Shown piece by piece: positions 26,900 to 34,936 of a stretch of 64,000 bases of DNA (its first letter is position 1; each line of letters opens with the position of its first letter). Location of the stretch: assembly GCF_005508865.1 (NCBI RefSeq), contig NZ_SCOM01000001.1:1364001-1428000 (forward strand). Reading direction: 5' to 3'. The notes beneath the pieces were generated by a model. That model did not search any database. It saw only the letters and a list, made by a program, of their open reading frames with translations, and was not told the DNA's origin. A program made the position numbers and the translations under genes. This DNA is from Pseudomonas sp. F(2018). Lineage in GTDB: Bacteria > Pseudomonadota > Gammaproteobacteria > Pseudomonadales > Pseudomonadaceae.

Positions 26900-27877
26900 A
26901 TGTCCAACAAGCTTTCCGCCGATATCCATGACCTGACCCAGACCCCGGCCGAGGCCGTGGCGCGCCCGGTCAACTGGCAGCTCGATCAGATCGTCGAACA
27001 ACTGCGCGCGGCCCGCGCCGAATGGCGCAGCAGCACCGGCCGTGCCCGCGAGCTGGGCAGCCGCGAGCTACCGTCGCGCCAGGCCCTGGAGGTGATCTTC
27101 GCCGACCTCTGCGGCGCACTGTTCCCCATGCGCCTCGGCCCCAGCGACCTGCGCCAGGAGAGCGAGGACTTCTACGTCGGCCACACTCTCGACAGCGCGC
27201 TGAACAGCCTGCTCGGTCAGGTGCGCCTGGAGCTGCGCCACGCCGCCCGCCAGCGCGGCGAGCCGGAGGAGGGCAGCGATGCCGACGCGGTGCAGATAGT
27301 GCGCGACTTCGCCGCCGCGCTGCCCGGCCTGCGCCGCCTGCTCGACAGCGACGTGATCGCCGCCTATGCCGGCGACCCGGCCGCGCGCAGCGTGGACGAG
27401 GTGCTGCTGTGCTACCCCGGCATCCTCGCCGTCATCCACCACCGCCTGGCCCATCACCTGTATCGCGCCGGCCTGTCGCTGCTGGCGCGCATCGGCGCGG
27501 AGATCGCCCATTCCGCCACCGGCATCGACATCCATCCCGGCGCGCAGATCGGCCACAGCTTCTTCATCGACCATGGCACTGGCGTGGTGATCGGCGAGAC
27601 GGCGGTGATCGGCAACCGGGTGCGCATCTACCAGGCGGTGACCCTCGGCGCCAAGCGCTTCACCGCCGACGAGACGGGCCAGCTGCACAAGGGCCAGGCC
27701 CGCCATCCGCTAGTCGAAGACGATGTGGTGATCTATGCCGGGGCCACCATCCTCGGCCGCATCACCATCGGCAAAGGTTCCACCATCGGTGGGAACGTCT
27801 GGCTGACGCGCAGCGTGCCACCCGGCAGCAACGTCACCCAGGCGAGCTTGCAACACCAGGCAGGCACCGCCGGGTAA
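26900..27877 (+). CDS. epsC: Serine O-acetyltransferase EpsC (CysE family)
   Basis: 325 residues. C-terminal left-handed beta-helix of hexapeptide repeats (TGIDIHPGAQIGHSFFIDHGTGVVIGETAVIGNRVRIYQAVTLGA...IYAGATILGRITIGKGSTIGGNVWL) with the catalytic Asp-His (FIDHGTG) and a long N-terminal helical domain as in EpsC. Makes O-acetylserine from serine and acetyl-CoA, the carbon acceptor in cysteine synthesis. In the encapsulin locus it supplies the cysteine from which the desulfurase takes sulfur. It starts 60 bp after the rhodanese gene. Confidence 0.93.
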   Translation: MSNKLSADIHDLTQTPAEAVARPVNWQLDQIVEQLRAARAEWRSSTGRARELGSRELPSRQALEVIFADLCGALFPMRLGPSDLRQESEDFYVGHTLDSALNSLLGQVRLELRHAARQRGEPEEGSDADAVQIVRDFAAALPGLRRLLDSDVIAAYAGDPAARSVDEVLLCYPGILAVIHHRLAHHLYRAGLSLLARIGAEIAHSATGIDIHPGAQIGHSFFIDHGTGVVIGETAVIGNRVRIYQAVTLGAKRFTADETGQLHKGQARHPLVEDDVVIYAGATILGRITIGKGSTIGGNVWLTRSVPPGSNVTQASLQHQAGTAG

Positions 27878-27982
27878 ACCACGGCGGCCCTGCGGCCAAC
27901 CCTACGCGACGATTTTTCATGGCTGCCATCGCGGCGGCCGGCTGGGCCGTGCGCGGAACAAAAACGACATTTGGAGTGAATC

Positions 27983-28915
27983 ATGTCTGACAATCAGGAT
28001 GTACGCCTGGCCCTCGGCGACAGCGCCGCCCGGCAGCTGGCGAACGCCACCAAGACCGTACCGCAACTCTCCACCATCAGCCCGCGCTGGTTGGTCCACC
28101 TGCTGCAGTGGACGCCCGTGGAGGCGGGCATCTTCCGCCTGAACAAGGTGAAGAACCCGCTCAACGTCCAGGTCGCCTGTTCCCAGCGCGACGAGGCGGT
28201 GTTGCCGCAGACCTTCGTCGACTACGAGGAGGCGCCGCGCGAGTACTTCCTCAACGCGGTGACCACCATCCTCGACGTGCACACCCGCGTCTCCGACCTG
28301 TACAGCAGCCCGCACGACCAGATTCGCGAGCAGCTGCGCCTGACCATCGAGACGATCAAGGAGCGCCAGGAAAACGAGCTGATCAACAACCCCGAGTACG
28401 GCCTGCTGGCCAGCGTCGATCCGACCCAGCGCATCTCCACCCTGACCGGCGCGCCGACCCCGGACGACCTCGACGAGCTGATCTCCAAGGTGTGGAAGGA
28501 GCCGGCGTTCTTCCTCGCCCATCCGCTGGCCATCACCGCCTTCGGCCGCGAGTGCACCCGCCGTGGCGTACCGCCGCCCACCGTCAGCCTGTTCGGCGCC
28601 CAGTTCCTCACCTGGCGCGGCCTGCCGCTGATCCCGTCGGACAAGGTGCCGTTCGACGAGAACGGCAAGACCAAGATCCTGCTGCTGCGTGTGGGCGACA
28701 AGCGCCAGGGAGTGATCGGCCTGTACCAGCCCGGCGTGGCCGGCGAGCAGAGCCCGGGCCTGTCCGTGCGCTTCATGGGCATCAACCGCAACGCGATCGC
28801 CTCCTACCTGATCTCGCTGTACTGCTCGCTGGCGGTGCTGACCGAGGATGCCCTGGCCGTGCTCGATGACGTGGAGGTCGGCAAGTACCATGACTATCCA
28901 GATACCTACAAGTGA
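27983..28915 (+). CDS. Family 2A encapsulin nanocompartment shell protein
   Basis: 310 residues, matching the length and pattern of family 2A encapsulins (SrpI type): a short N-arm (RLALGDSAARQLANATKTVPQLSTISPRWLVHLLQWTPVEAGIFRLNKV), the ATTI-like central region (ITAFGRECTRRGVPPPTVSLFGAQFLTWRGLPLIPSDKVPF) and the terminal HK97-type strands (LSVRFMGINRNAIASYLISLYCSLAVLTEDALAVLDDV). Shells of this family assemble as about 24-nm icosahedra and enclose a cysteine desulfurase; in studied cases they store elemental sulfur. The cargo gene begins within its last codons (26-bp overlap), so shell and cargo translation are coupled. GGAG is just before the ATG. Confidence 0.93.
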   Translation: MSDNQDVRLALGDSAARQLANATKTVPQLSTISPRWLVHLLQWTPVEAGIFRLNKVKNPLNVQVACSQRDEAVLPQTFVDYEEAPREYFLNAVTTILDVHTRVSDLYSSPHDQIREQLRLTIETIKERQENELINNPEYGLLASVDPTQRISTLTGAPTPDDLDELISKVWKEPAFFLAHPLAITAFGRECTRRGVPPPTVSLFGAQFLTWRGLPLIPSDKVPFDENGKTKILLLRVGDKRQGVIGLYQPGVAGEQSPGLSVRFMGINRNAIASYLISLYCSLAVLTEDALAVLDDVEVGKYHDYPDTYK

Positions 28916-30644
28916 GCCCCAGGCCGGGCTGCCGGATCTCGGTAGCCTGGCGCGGCTGGCCAACGAGCTGTTCTCGGCCAAACCGGGCGAGGAGCCGCGC
29001 GCGCAGGTGCCGAACCTGAGCGCTCACGAGGCGCCGCTGGCGGCCACGCCGCCGGCGGGTACCGCGGACGGTCTCGACCTCGGTTCGCCGCAGGCCTACA
29101 CGGCGGCGATTCCGCAGGTCTATCCGGGAGCCTCCATCGTGCAGTCGCCGGGTGGCGGCGGGGCGCCTGCGCCGTCCGCCTACTACTTCGCCGACCACAC
29201 GCCACCGGCGGCCGCACCGGCGGGGGAGGATCGGGTGTCCGCGCGCAGCCATGGGCTGCCGGGTGGCGACGAGCTGGGGCAGATCCTCCAGTCGATCCTC
29301 GCCGAGCCGGCACCGGCCGCACGCAGCCAGCCGGCCAGTGGTGGCGGTCAGTTCTATTTCCTCGACCAGGGTGGCGCGCCACGGCTGGAGAAGGCTCCGC
29401 AACCGTCCGGTCAGCCGCAGCCTTCCGGCAGCTTCGACGTCAATGCGGTGCGCCGCGACTTCCCGATCCTGCAGGAGCGGGTCAACGGCAAGCCGCTGGT
29501 GTGGTTCGACAACGCCGCCACCACGCAGAAGCCGCGCCAGGTGATCGAGCGCATCAGCTACTTCTACGAGCACGAGAACTCCAACATCCACCGCGCCGCG
29601 CACGAGCTGGCGGCGCGCGCCACCGACGCCTACGAGGGCGCACGGAGCAAGGTGCGGCGCTTTCTCGGCGCGCGTTCGGAGGAGGAGATCATCTTCGTGC
29701 GCGGGGCGACCGAGGCGATCAACCTGGTGGCCAACACCTTCGGCCGCAAGTTCATCGGCGCCGGCGACGAGATCATCGTCTCCCAGCTGGAGCACCACGC
29801 CAACATCGTGCCCTGGCAGCAGCTGGCGGCCGAGGTGGGCGCGAAGATCCGGGTGATTCCGGTGGACGACACGGGGCAGATCATCCTCGAGGAGTACGCC
29901 AAGCTGCTCTGCCCGCGTACCAAGCTGGTGGCCGTCACCCAGGTCTCCAATGCCCTGGGCACGGTGACCCCGGTGGCCGAGATCATCGGCCTGGCCCATG
30001 CGGTGGGCGCGCGGGTGCTGGTGGACGGCGCCCAGTCGGTCTCGCACCTGCGGGTCAACGTGCAGGCGCTGGACGCCGACTTCTTCGTGTTCTCCGGGCA
30101 CAAGATCTTCGGCCCCACCGGTATCGGCGTGGTCTACGGCAAGCGCGATCTGCTGGAGCAGCTGCCGCCCTGGCAGGGCGGCGGCAACATGATCGCCGAC
30201 GTGACCTTCGACAAGACGGTGTACCAGCCGGCCCCGGCGCGCTTCGAGGCCGGCACCGGCAACATCGCCGACGCGGTGGGCCTGGGCGCGGCGCTGGACT
30301 ATGTCGAGCGGCTGGGTCTGGAGAACATCCAGCGCTACGAGCACGACCTGCTGCAGTACGCCACCCGTGGGCTGGCGCCCATTCCGGGCATCCGCCTGAT
30401 CGGCACCGCGGCCCACAAGGCCAGCGTGCTGTCCTTCGTCCTCGACGGCTACCGCACCGAGGAAGTCGGCGCGGCGCTGAACCGCGAGGGCATTGCCGTG
30501 CGCTCCGGCCACCACTGCGCGCAGCCGATCCTGCGCCGCTTCGGCGTGGAGGCCACGGTGCGGCCGTCGCTGGCGTTCTACAACACGCTGGACGAGGTCG
30601 ATCTGCTGGTGGCCACCGTACAACGACTGGCCAGCCGGCGCTAA
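28890..30644 (+). CDS. Cysteine desulfurase with disordered N-terminal cargo domain (encapsulin cargo)
   Basis: 584 residues. Residues 1-180 are low-complexity, rich in Pro/Gly/Ala/Ser, with short conserved-looking islands: LGSLARLANELF (18-29 region), AYYFADH (about 97-103) and QFYFLDQGG (about 154-162). Residues 181-584 are a SufS/CsdA-type type II desulfurase: NAATTQKP, PLP lysine Lys405 in SGHKIFGPTG, catalytic Cys543 in RSGHHC. It removes sulfur from cysteine as persulfide. The extension is what family 2A cargo uses for loading. The ATG at 28890 overlaps the shell gene; frames further upstream lie inside the encapsulin gene. A terminator follows at 30657. Confidence 0.93.
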   Translation: MTIQIPTSEPQAGLPDLGSLARLANELFSAKPGEEPRAQVPNLSAHEAPLAATPPAGTADGLDLGSPQAYTAAIPQVYPGASIVQSPGGGGAPAPSAYYFADHTPPAAAPAGEDRVSARSHGLPGGDELGQILQSILAEPAPAARSQPASGGGQFYFLDQGGAPRLEKAPQPSGQPQPSGSFDVNAVRRDFPILQERVNGKPLVWFDNAATTQKPRQVIERISYFYEHENSNIHRAAHELAARATDAYEGARSKVRRFLGARSEEEIIFVRGATEAINLVANTFGRKFIGAGDEIIVSQLEHHANIVPWQQLAAEVGAKIRVIPVDDTGQIILEEYAKLLCPRTKLVAVTQVSNALGTVTPVAEIIGLAHAVGARVLVDGAQSVSHLRVNVQALDADFFVFSGHKIFGPTGIGVVYGKRDLLEQLPPWQGGGNMIADVTFDKTVYQPAPARFEAGTGNIADAVGLGAALDYVERLGLENIQRYEHDLLQYATRGLAPIPGIRLIGTAAHKASVLSFVLDGYRTEEVGAALNREGIAVRSGHHCAQPILRRFGVEATVRPSLAFYNTLDEVDLLVATVQRLASRR

Positions 30645-30656
30645 GGCGTTAAAGCA

Positions 30657-30688
30657 AAAGCCCCCGATCCACAAGATCTGGGGCTTTT
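30657..30688. terminator. Terminator after the desulfurase gene
   Basis: AAAAGCCCC (30657-30665) pairs with GGGGCTTTT (30680-30688), with an inner GATC/GATC pairing. It ends the encapsulin operon and also faces the convergent gene at 30735. Confidence 0.8.
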
Positions 30689-30734
30689 CATTGATGAGCT
30701 ACGGCAACAGCATGGGCTATCAATCAGGCGCCTT

Positions 30735-31466
30735 TCAAACCACCTCGATTGCTAGTACACGCAGTCGCGCCTCGACTGAGGATCTGTCGTGCGGCTCGAT
30801 ATTCCCTGGCTCAAGAAGCTCCTTTAACAGTGCAATGCTCTTGCAACGTTCGATCACACTTCTAGGGCCAAATTGAAGTTGTACGACGATCTTTCTGGCG
30901 ACCGCATCGCTCAAGTTCCAGTTATCCGTCAGCGCGGAAAGTAGCTTCCAGCGTGCCGTGTCAGACGCTGGTCGACGTTCCAGATCCTTGACGATCATCA
31001 GCTGAATAAGAGGATTGTCGGTATGCGCAGCAACCAGCAGCGTCTGCTCGAAATTCAGCGTGTCTTGTGTAGTGGACATTTCTTTGTAGTAGGGCTTGCT
31101 GGAGTTTCGACTGACATGCAGGGCAATTTGCCGGTAAGCCGCATCTAGGGTTTGCGTGCTGAGCAACTCTTCTGCGCGGATATCTGGGTTTATTCTGGAT
31201 ATGACCTTCAGCGCGTTATTCGAGGTTTCTGTATCGCTGTCTTTGGCCAATGCTCGCAATACCTCTTGTCCAGCGAAACCCTTCTTCGCCACAGCCCGGC
31301 GTACAGCTTTACTGCTGTCTTGCGCCAGCAGAGCGAGGATTTGCGGGTCACTGCTGCTATCCGCAATGCGTTTACGCTGTTCGCTGCTCATCGCCAAAAT
31401 GCCTGCCACTCCCGCCGTCTCTGCTTCTATGGGGTTGAAGACCGGCTTAGAGGCCGTTGGCCTCAC
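30735..31466 (-). CDS. Helical-repeat protein, unknown function (LRV/HEAT-like), second of a pair
   Basis: 243 residues, no recognised enzyme motif. The N-terminal half contains HEAT/LRV-like units, e.g. SSSDPQILALLAQDSSKAVRRAVAKKGFAGQEVLRALAKDSDTETSNNALKVI, alternating 'dispensable segment then helix pair' as in leucine-rich-variant repeats. The C-terminal half has AHTDNPLIQLMIVKDLERRPASDTARWKLL. It overlaps the end of the upstream gene by 4 bp, so both are made together. Base composition is more AT-rich than the flanks, suggesting acquisition. Function unknown. Confidence 0.7.
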   Translation of the reverse strand: MRPTASKPVFNPIEAETAGVAGILAMSSEQRKRIADSSSDPQILALLAQDSSKAVRRAVAKKGFAGQEVLRALAKDSDTETSNNALKVISRINPDIRAEELLSTQTLDAAYRQIALHVSRNSSKPYYKEMSTTQDTLNFEQTLLVAAHTDNPLIQLMIVKDLERRPASDTARWKLLSALTDNWNLSDAVARKIVVQLQFGPRSVIERCKSIALLKELLEPGNIEPHDRSSVEARLRVLAIEVV

Positions 31467-32299
31467 GAAGGCTTGACAATGTTCTTCCTGATAGCTTTTT
31501 GGATGGCCTCGTCGGTGATCTCCATCTCGGGGAAGCGCTTGGTTAGGTTCTTTCTGGCCGACTTGATGATTTCGTCGTACTTGTCGTCCAGCAAGCTCAG
31601 GAGGGTCTCGCTGGTGGCATATCGGGACAGGGAAAGATTCAATCGCTCAGGTTTGCGTTGGCTGTTCAAAAAGAAGTGGGCGATTTCAGTCGATATGTTT
31701 TTATGCAGCGCGATGCTTTTGCGCAGCATGCCATCGTCGTAAGCCAGCAAGGCTTCAAGTACGTCGGGAGGGCATTGGGGATGCTTGACCAGTACTCGCA
31801 TCGAGGAAGGAACGGGTTCCTTGATGTAATCCTCTTTCTTGCGGAGCCAGATAAATCTGACCTGCTCCGCTGTGAGGTTCTTGTTGAGAATCAGCGGTAG
31901 CTCCCAAGGAAAAAACCAAGTTCGGTTCAGTCCCTTGACGACCTTCTCCGACTTTAGCAAAGAGAAGATGAAATGCAGGAGCGTCCGATCTTTGATTTTT
32001 TTAATCGTCGTCTCGAGTTGGAAAAGCGCGTTGGCTATACGTAAAGCATTGTCTGCAGACTCCGATCCTGCTTGCGCCTCTTGGGACGTGAGCTTGCCGC
32101 CCAATACCGACTGAAGCAGGTGAAGGTCGCTTTGGCTTAGTTCGTTTGCGGCCAGCATGAATTGCTGGCGTTCGCCGCTCTCACTGAAAAGACTATCCAT
32201 TGCCTTGAACAGCCCTTCCAAAGCAGCAATGGCTTCCAGGCTTGGCGCGCTCTCGATGGTCGACACGGAAATTCCCTTTAAATAGAGGCCCATCAACAA
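31463..32299 (-). CDS. Helical-repeat protein, unknown function (LRV-like), first of a pair
   Basis: 278 residues. It contains the clear LRV-type unit VLVKHPQCPPDVLEALLAYDDGMLRKSIALHKNIS followed by two degenerate repeats (TEIAHFFLN..., RYATSETLLSLLDDKYDEIIKSARKNL). No signal peptide or transmembrane segment. The N-terminal 80 residues are helical with no match I recognise. The pair with 30735-31466 sits alone between the encapsulin operon and a decayed gene fragment. A role in binding or in conflict systems can only be guessed. Confidence 0.7.
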   Translation of the reverse strand: MLMGLYLKGISVSTIESAPSLEAIAALEGLFKAMDSLFSESGERQQFMLAANELSQSDLHLLQSVLGGKLTSQEAQAGSESADNALRIANALFQLETTIKKIKDRTLLHFIFSLLKSEKVVKGLNRTWFFPWELPLILNKNLTAEQVRFIWLRKKEDYIKEPVPSSMRVLVKHPQCPPDVLEALLAYDDGMLRKSIALHKNISTEIAHFFLNSQRKPERLNLSLSRYATSETLLSLLDDKYDEIIKSARKNLTKRFPEMEITDEAIQKAIRKNIVKPS

Positions 32300-32596
32300 T
32301 TTCAGGGCATAACACCAGCATCTACTCTATTAACCCTTGAACTTGATGCACAAGAGTGTGCATCACAGTCTGTTCGATACTAGCCGGCGGGGCTGGCGCT
32401 GATGCTGTTTGGCGTAGGCTATGGGCGAGGACGGCCGAGGTGCTCAGGCGGCAGCGCTAAAGTCTGTACCGACCCAGTAGTTGCCGATCATTGTGCCCAT
32501 GCCGGGCTGTGCCTCGAAGGATTGCTCTGGGCCCGCTTTGAGGGTTGGCTGACTCGACTCCTATGGCGCCGAGGCTAAGCGCCCAGGAGTCGCCCC
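32300..32596. other. Non-coding/decayed stretch
   Basis: No convincing gene. On the minus strand a short open segment ending near 32448 reads FEAQPGMGTMIGNYWVGTD and may be the tail of a lost gene. An imperfect inverted repeat, CGACTCCT (32555-32562) / AGGAGTCG (32585-32592) with inner GGCGC/GCGCC, lies just before the desulfurase remnant. Confidence 0.4.
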
Positions 32597-32705
32597 GTGA
32601 CCTTCGAAAGACGGTGTACCAGCTAGCTCGCCTTGCTTCGAGACCGGCACCGGCAACATGCCGATGCCGTCGGCCTGGGGACGGCGCTGAGTCTGGTCGG
32701 CCTTA
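32597..32705 (+). pseudogene. Decayed fragment of a cysteine desulfurase gene
   Basis: From GTGACCTTCG onward this stretch matches the encapsulin-cargo desulfurase gene at 30201-30316 closely (shared blocks AAGACGGTGTACCAG, CCGGCACCGGCAACAT, CGGCCTGGG) but has lost single bases and a few short segments, so no frame survives. It corresponds to the V-Y-Q-P..F-E-A-G-T-G-N-I part of the enzyme. It is either a partial duplication or the rest of a second desulfurase copy. Confidence 0.75.
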
Positions 32706-32708
32706 GCT

Positions 32709-32918
32709 TCAGCCCTTGGGCAACTTGCTGCGGTATTCGGTGGTGGTGATGCCCGCGTAGCCCCAGTTATCGGTGTCGACTTCCTCGATCACGATATGGG
32801 TGAGCTCGGGCTGCTTGTTGAGCACGCGCTGCAGGGTCTCGGTGATCTCCTTGATGACCTGAGCTTTCTGCTCGCGGGTGACGCCGTCGCGGGTGATGCG
32901 GACGCTGACGAAGGGCAT
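32709..32918 (-). CDS. 4-oxalocrotonate tautomerase-family protein
   Basis: 69 residues, the size of 4-OT subunits. After Met removal the N-terminus is Pro (PFVSVRITRDGVTREQKAQVIKEITETLQRVL), the catalytic base of the family. The C-terminal part TDNWGYAG resembles the 4-OT-like group. Such enzymes catalyse keto-enol tautomerisation or dehalogenation of small acids. It lies 44 bp downstream of an atypical SDR on the same strand and is likely cotranscribed. Substrate unknown. Confidence 0.88.
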   Translation of the reverse strand: MPFVSVRITRDGVTREQKAQVIKEITETLQRVLNKQPELTHIVIEEVDTDNWGYAGITTTEYRSKLPKG

Positions 32919-32962
32919 GGTGCGGCTCCTGTGTGGGTGAAGAAGGGTGATCGATCAGCCTG

Positions 32963-33694
32963 TTACCACTTGCCGGCGCTCATGCCGCCGTCGACCGGCA
33001 GCACCACGCCCGTGGTGAAGTTGGCGTTGGCCAGGTACAGCACGGCATCGGCGATCTCGCTGACCCGGCCCATGCGTCCGGCCGGTTGCAGGCCGTTGAG
33101 GAAACCGTAGCTGGCCGGGTCGTGCATCGGCGTCTCGATGATGCCGGGGGCGACCGCGTTGACCTGGATATTGTGCGGCGAAAGTTCCAGCGCCAGGGCG
33201 CGGGTGACCTGGTTCAGGCCGCCCTTGATCAGCACCGGCAATGCCGCCGGCACGCTGATATTGGCCTGCAGCGCGACGGCGGCGGTGATGTTGATGATGT
33301 GGCCCTGGCGCCGCTCGATCATGTGCGCGGCGGCGGCCTGGGAGGCGTAGACCACGCCCTTGAGATTGGTCTCCAGCAGGCCGTCGATGTCGTCCGGGCT
33401 GTATTCGATAAAGGGCTTGGGCAGGAAGAAGCCGGCGTTGTTGACCAGCACGTCGACCTGGCCGAAGGCCTCGATGCCGGCCCCGATCAGGCGGCGCGCG
33501 GTGTCCGGCCTGGCGATGTCGCCGGCCACACCGATAAAGGCGGGGTTGTCCAGTTGCGCCCTGGCTTCGTCCAGACGCTCGGCGGAGCGGGCATTGCCGA
33601 CCACGTTGAAGCCGCTGGCGAGAAACGCCTTGGCCAGGCCGAAGCCGATGCCGCTGGAGGCGCCGGTGATCACCACGGTTCTGTTGTTGCTCAT
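32963..33694 (-). CDS. Atypical short-chain dehydrogenase/reductase lacking the catalytic Tyr
   Basis: 243 residues, Rossmann fold with TGASSGIG (10-17), NNAG (85-88) and Asn110. At the active site the usual Y-x3-K reads P153-V-L-I-K157, so the catalytic tyrosine is replaced, and the usual Ser position (about 138-140) is Ala/Val. The C-terminal VNAVAPGIIETPM and DGGM ends are normal. NAD(P) binding is likely retained but ordinary carbonyl reduction is doubtful. Divergent from the LysR gene at 33811, which likely regulates it with the tautomerase. Confidence 0.88.
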   Translation of the reverse strand: MSNNRTVVITGASSGIGFGLAKAFLASGFNVVGNARSAERLDEARAQLDNPAFIGVAGDIARPDTARRLIGAGIEAFGQVDVLVNNAGFFLPKPFIEYSPDDIDGLLETNLKGVVYASQAAAAHMIERRQGHIINITAAVALQANISVPAALPVLIKGGLNQVTRALALELSPHNIQVNAVAPGIIETPMHDPASYGFLNGLQPAGRMGRVSEIADAVLYLANANFTTGVVLPVDGGMSAGKW

Positions 33695-33810
33695 GTCGCT
33701 TCTCCCGATAAGGAGGCACCCAGTGGCGCCGTTGGGAGGACTATATTTTTGCGTGGTATGCGGATAAATATGGCTTCGAGAACTTCAGTTGATACATGGT
33801 GTAATCAATC

Positions 33811-34737
33811 ATGCAGCGCCAATTCGACGACATCCTGCTCGGCAGCATCGAGCTGTTCTGCCTGGCGGCGGAGCTGGGCAGCTTCACCGCGGCCGGACTG
33901 GCGGCCGGCGTGACGCCGGCAGCGGTCAGTCGCTCGATCGGCCGCCTGGAGGAGCGCCTGGGTTCGCGGCTGTTCGTGCGCACCACCCGCAGCATCCGCC
34001 TGACCGAGGGCGGCCGTGGCTACTACGAGCAGTGCCGCCAGGCGCTGACCCAACTGGTGGAGGCGGAGCGGGCGGTGAGCGGCCAGCAGCAGGAGCCTTC
34101 GGGCACGCTGCGCATCAGCCTGCCGACCACCTACGGTCATCACCGCATCCTGCCGCTGCTGCCGGAGTTCCGCCGGCGCTACCCGAGGGTGCAGGTCGAT
34201 ATCCACCTGGGCAACCGCAATATCGACTTCGTCGGCGAGGGCTACGACCTGGCCATTCGCGTGCGTGCGCAGCCGGACTCGACCCTGATCGCCCGGCCGC
34301 TTGAGGATGCCCGCCTGGTGGTGGTGGCCACGCCCGAGTATCTGGCGCGCGAGGGCGTGCCGCAGACTCTGGAGGATCTGGCGCGGCACGACTGCATCCA
34401 GTTCGAGCTGCCCAGCAGCGGGCGGCGCATCACCTGGCTGTTCAACCAGGATGGCCAGCAGCGTGAGATCCTTACCGAGGGTGGCTACGGCTGCTCGGAT
34501 GATGTGCTGGGTGGCGTGACCCTGGCCAAGTATGGTGCGGGGCTGTTCCAGACCTATCGCTTCATCGTCGAACGGGAGCTGGCCGAGGGTTCGCTGGTCG
34601 AGGTGCTGCAACCGTTCGCCGGGCGCTCGCGGCCCTTCACCCTGCTGTATCCCCAGGGCCGGCACATGCCGCTGCGCCTGCGCGCGTTCGTCGACTTCAT
34701 CATGGAGCAGCAGCGCCAGTGGGCCGCTGACGCCTGA
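33811..34737 (+). CDS. LysR-family transcriptional regulator
   Basis: 308 residues. N-terminal winged HTH (DILLGSIELFCLAAELGSFTAAGLAAGVTPAAVSRSIGRLEERLGSRLFVRTTRSIRLTEGGRGYY) and a PBP2-type effector domain of the CrgA-like group (GTLRISLPTTYGHHRILPLLPEFRRRYPRVQVDIHLGNR). It is transcribed away from the SDR/tautomerase pair, with 116 bp between that includes the spaced inverted repeat ATATTT (33743-33748) / AAATAT (33766-33771). The usual LysR arrangement suggests control of the divergent pair. Confidence 0.93.
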   Translation: MQRQFDDILLGSIELFCLAAELGSFTAAGLAAGVTPAAVSRSIGRLEERLGSRLFVRTTRSIRLTEGGRGYYEQCRQALTQLVEAERAVSGQQQEPSGTLRISLPTTYGHHRILPLLPEFRRRYPRVQVDIHLGNRNIDFVGEGYDLAIRVRAQPDSTLIARPLEDARLVVVATPEYLAREGVPQTLEDLARHDCIQFELPSSGRRITWLFNQDGQQREILTEGGYGCSDDVLGGVTLAKYGAGLFQTYRFIVERELAEGSLVEVLQPFAGRSRPFTLLYPQGRHMPLRLRAFVDFIMEQQRQWAADA

Positions 34738-34749
34738 GCGCCACCCTGC

Positions 34750-34825
34750 GTATCACTCTGTATCTGCCGCGTCCTGGGTGCGGCTGGCATACAAAGCGAG
34801 CGCCTCTCCGATACGTGCCAGATAC
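34750..34825 (+). promoter_or_regulatory. Putative response-regulator sites upstream of the EGKCG/EF-hand gene
   Basis: GTATC at 34750 and 34760 (direct repeat, 10-bp period) and, in reverse orientation, GATAC at 34810 and 34821. Similar GTATC repeats precede the other transcription units of this locus (38377, 40510). They lie 110-190 bp upstream of the precursor gene. OmpR-family regulators bind such direct repeats. Confidence 0.55.
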
Positions 34826-34936
34826 AAGCGCGCGGCCAAATGGCGACACCCGAAAGAGACCCGCAACAAGCGGCCTCTGCCGGCCAATCGCCCTGTGACA
34901 TATCCGCGCTATTGCGCCCAGCACCGGAGAACTTCC

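Noticed and set aside
30651..30690. Possible start of a small RNA
   Set aside because: Explained as the terminator stem of the desulfurase transcript.
32430..32530. Minus-strand fragment that could be a gene tail
   Set aside because: Too short and without a start; mentioned only as possible decayed DNA.
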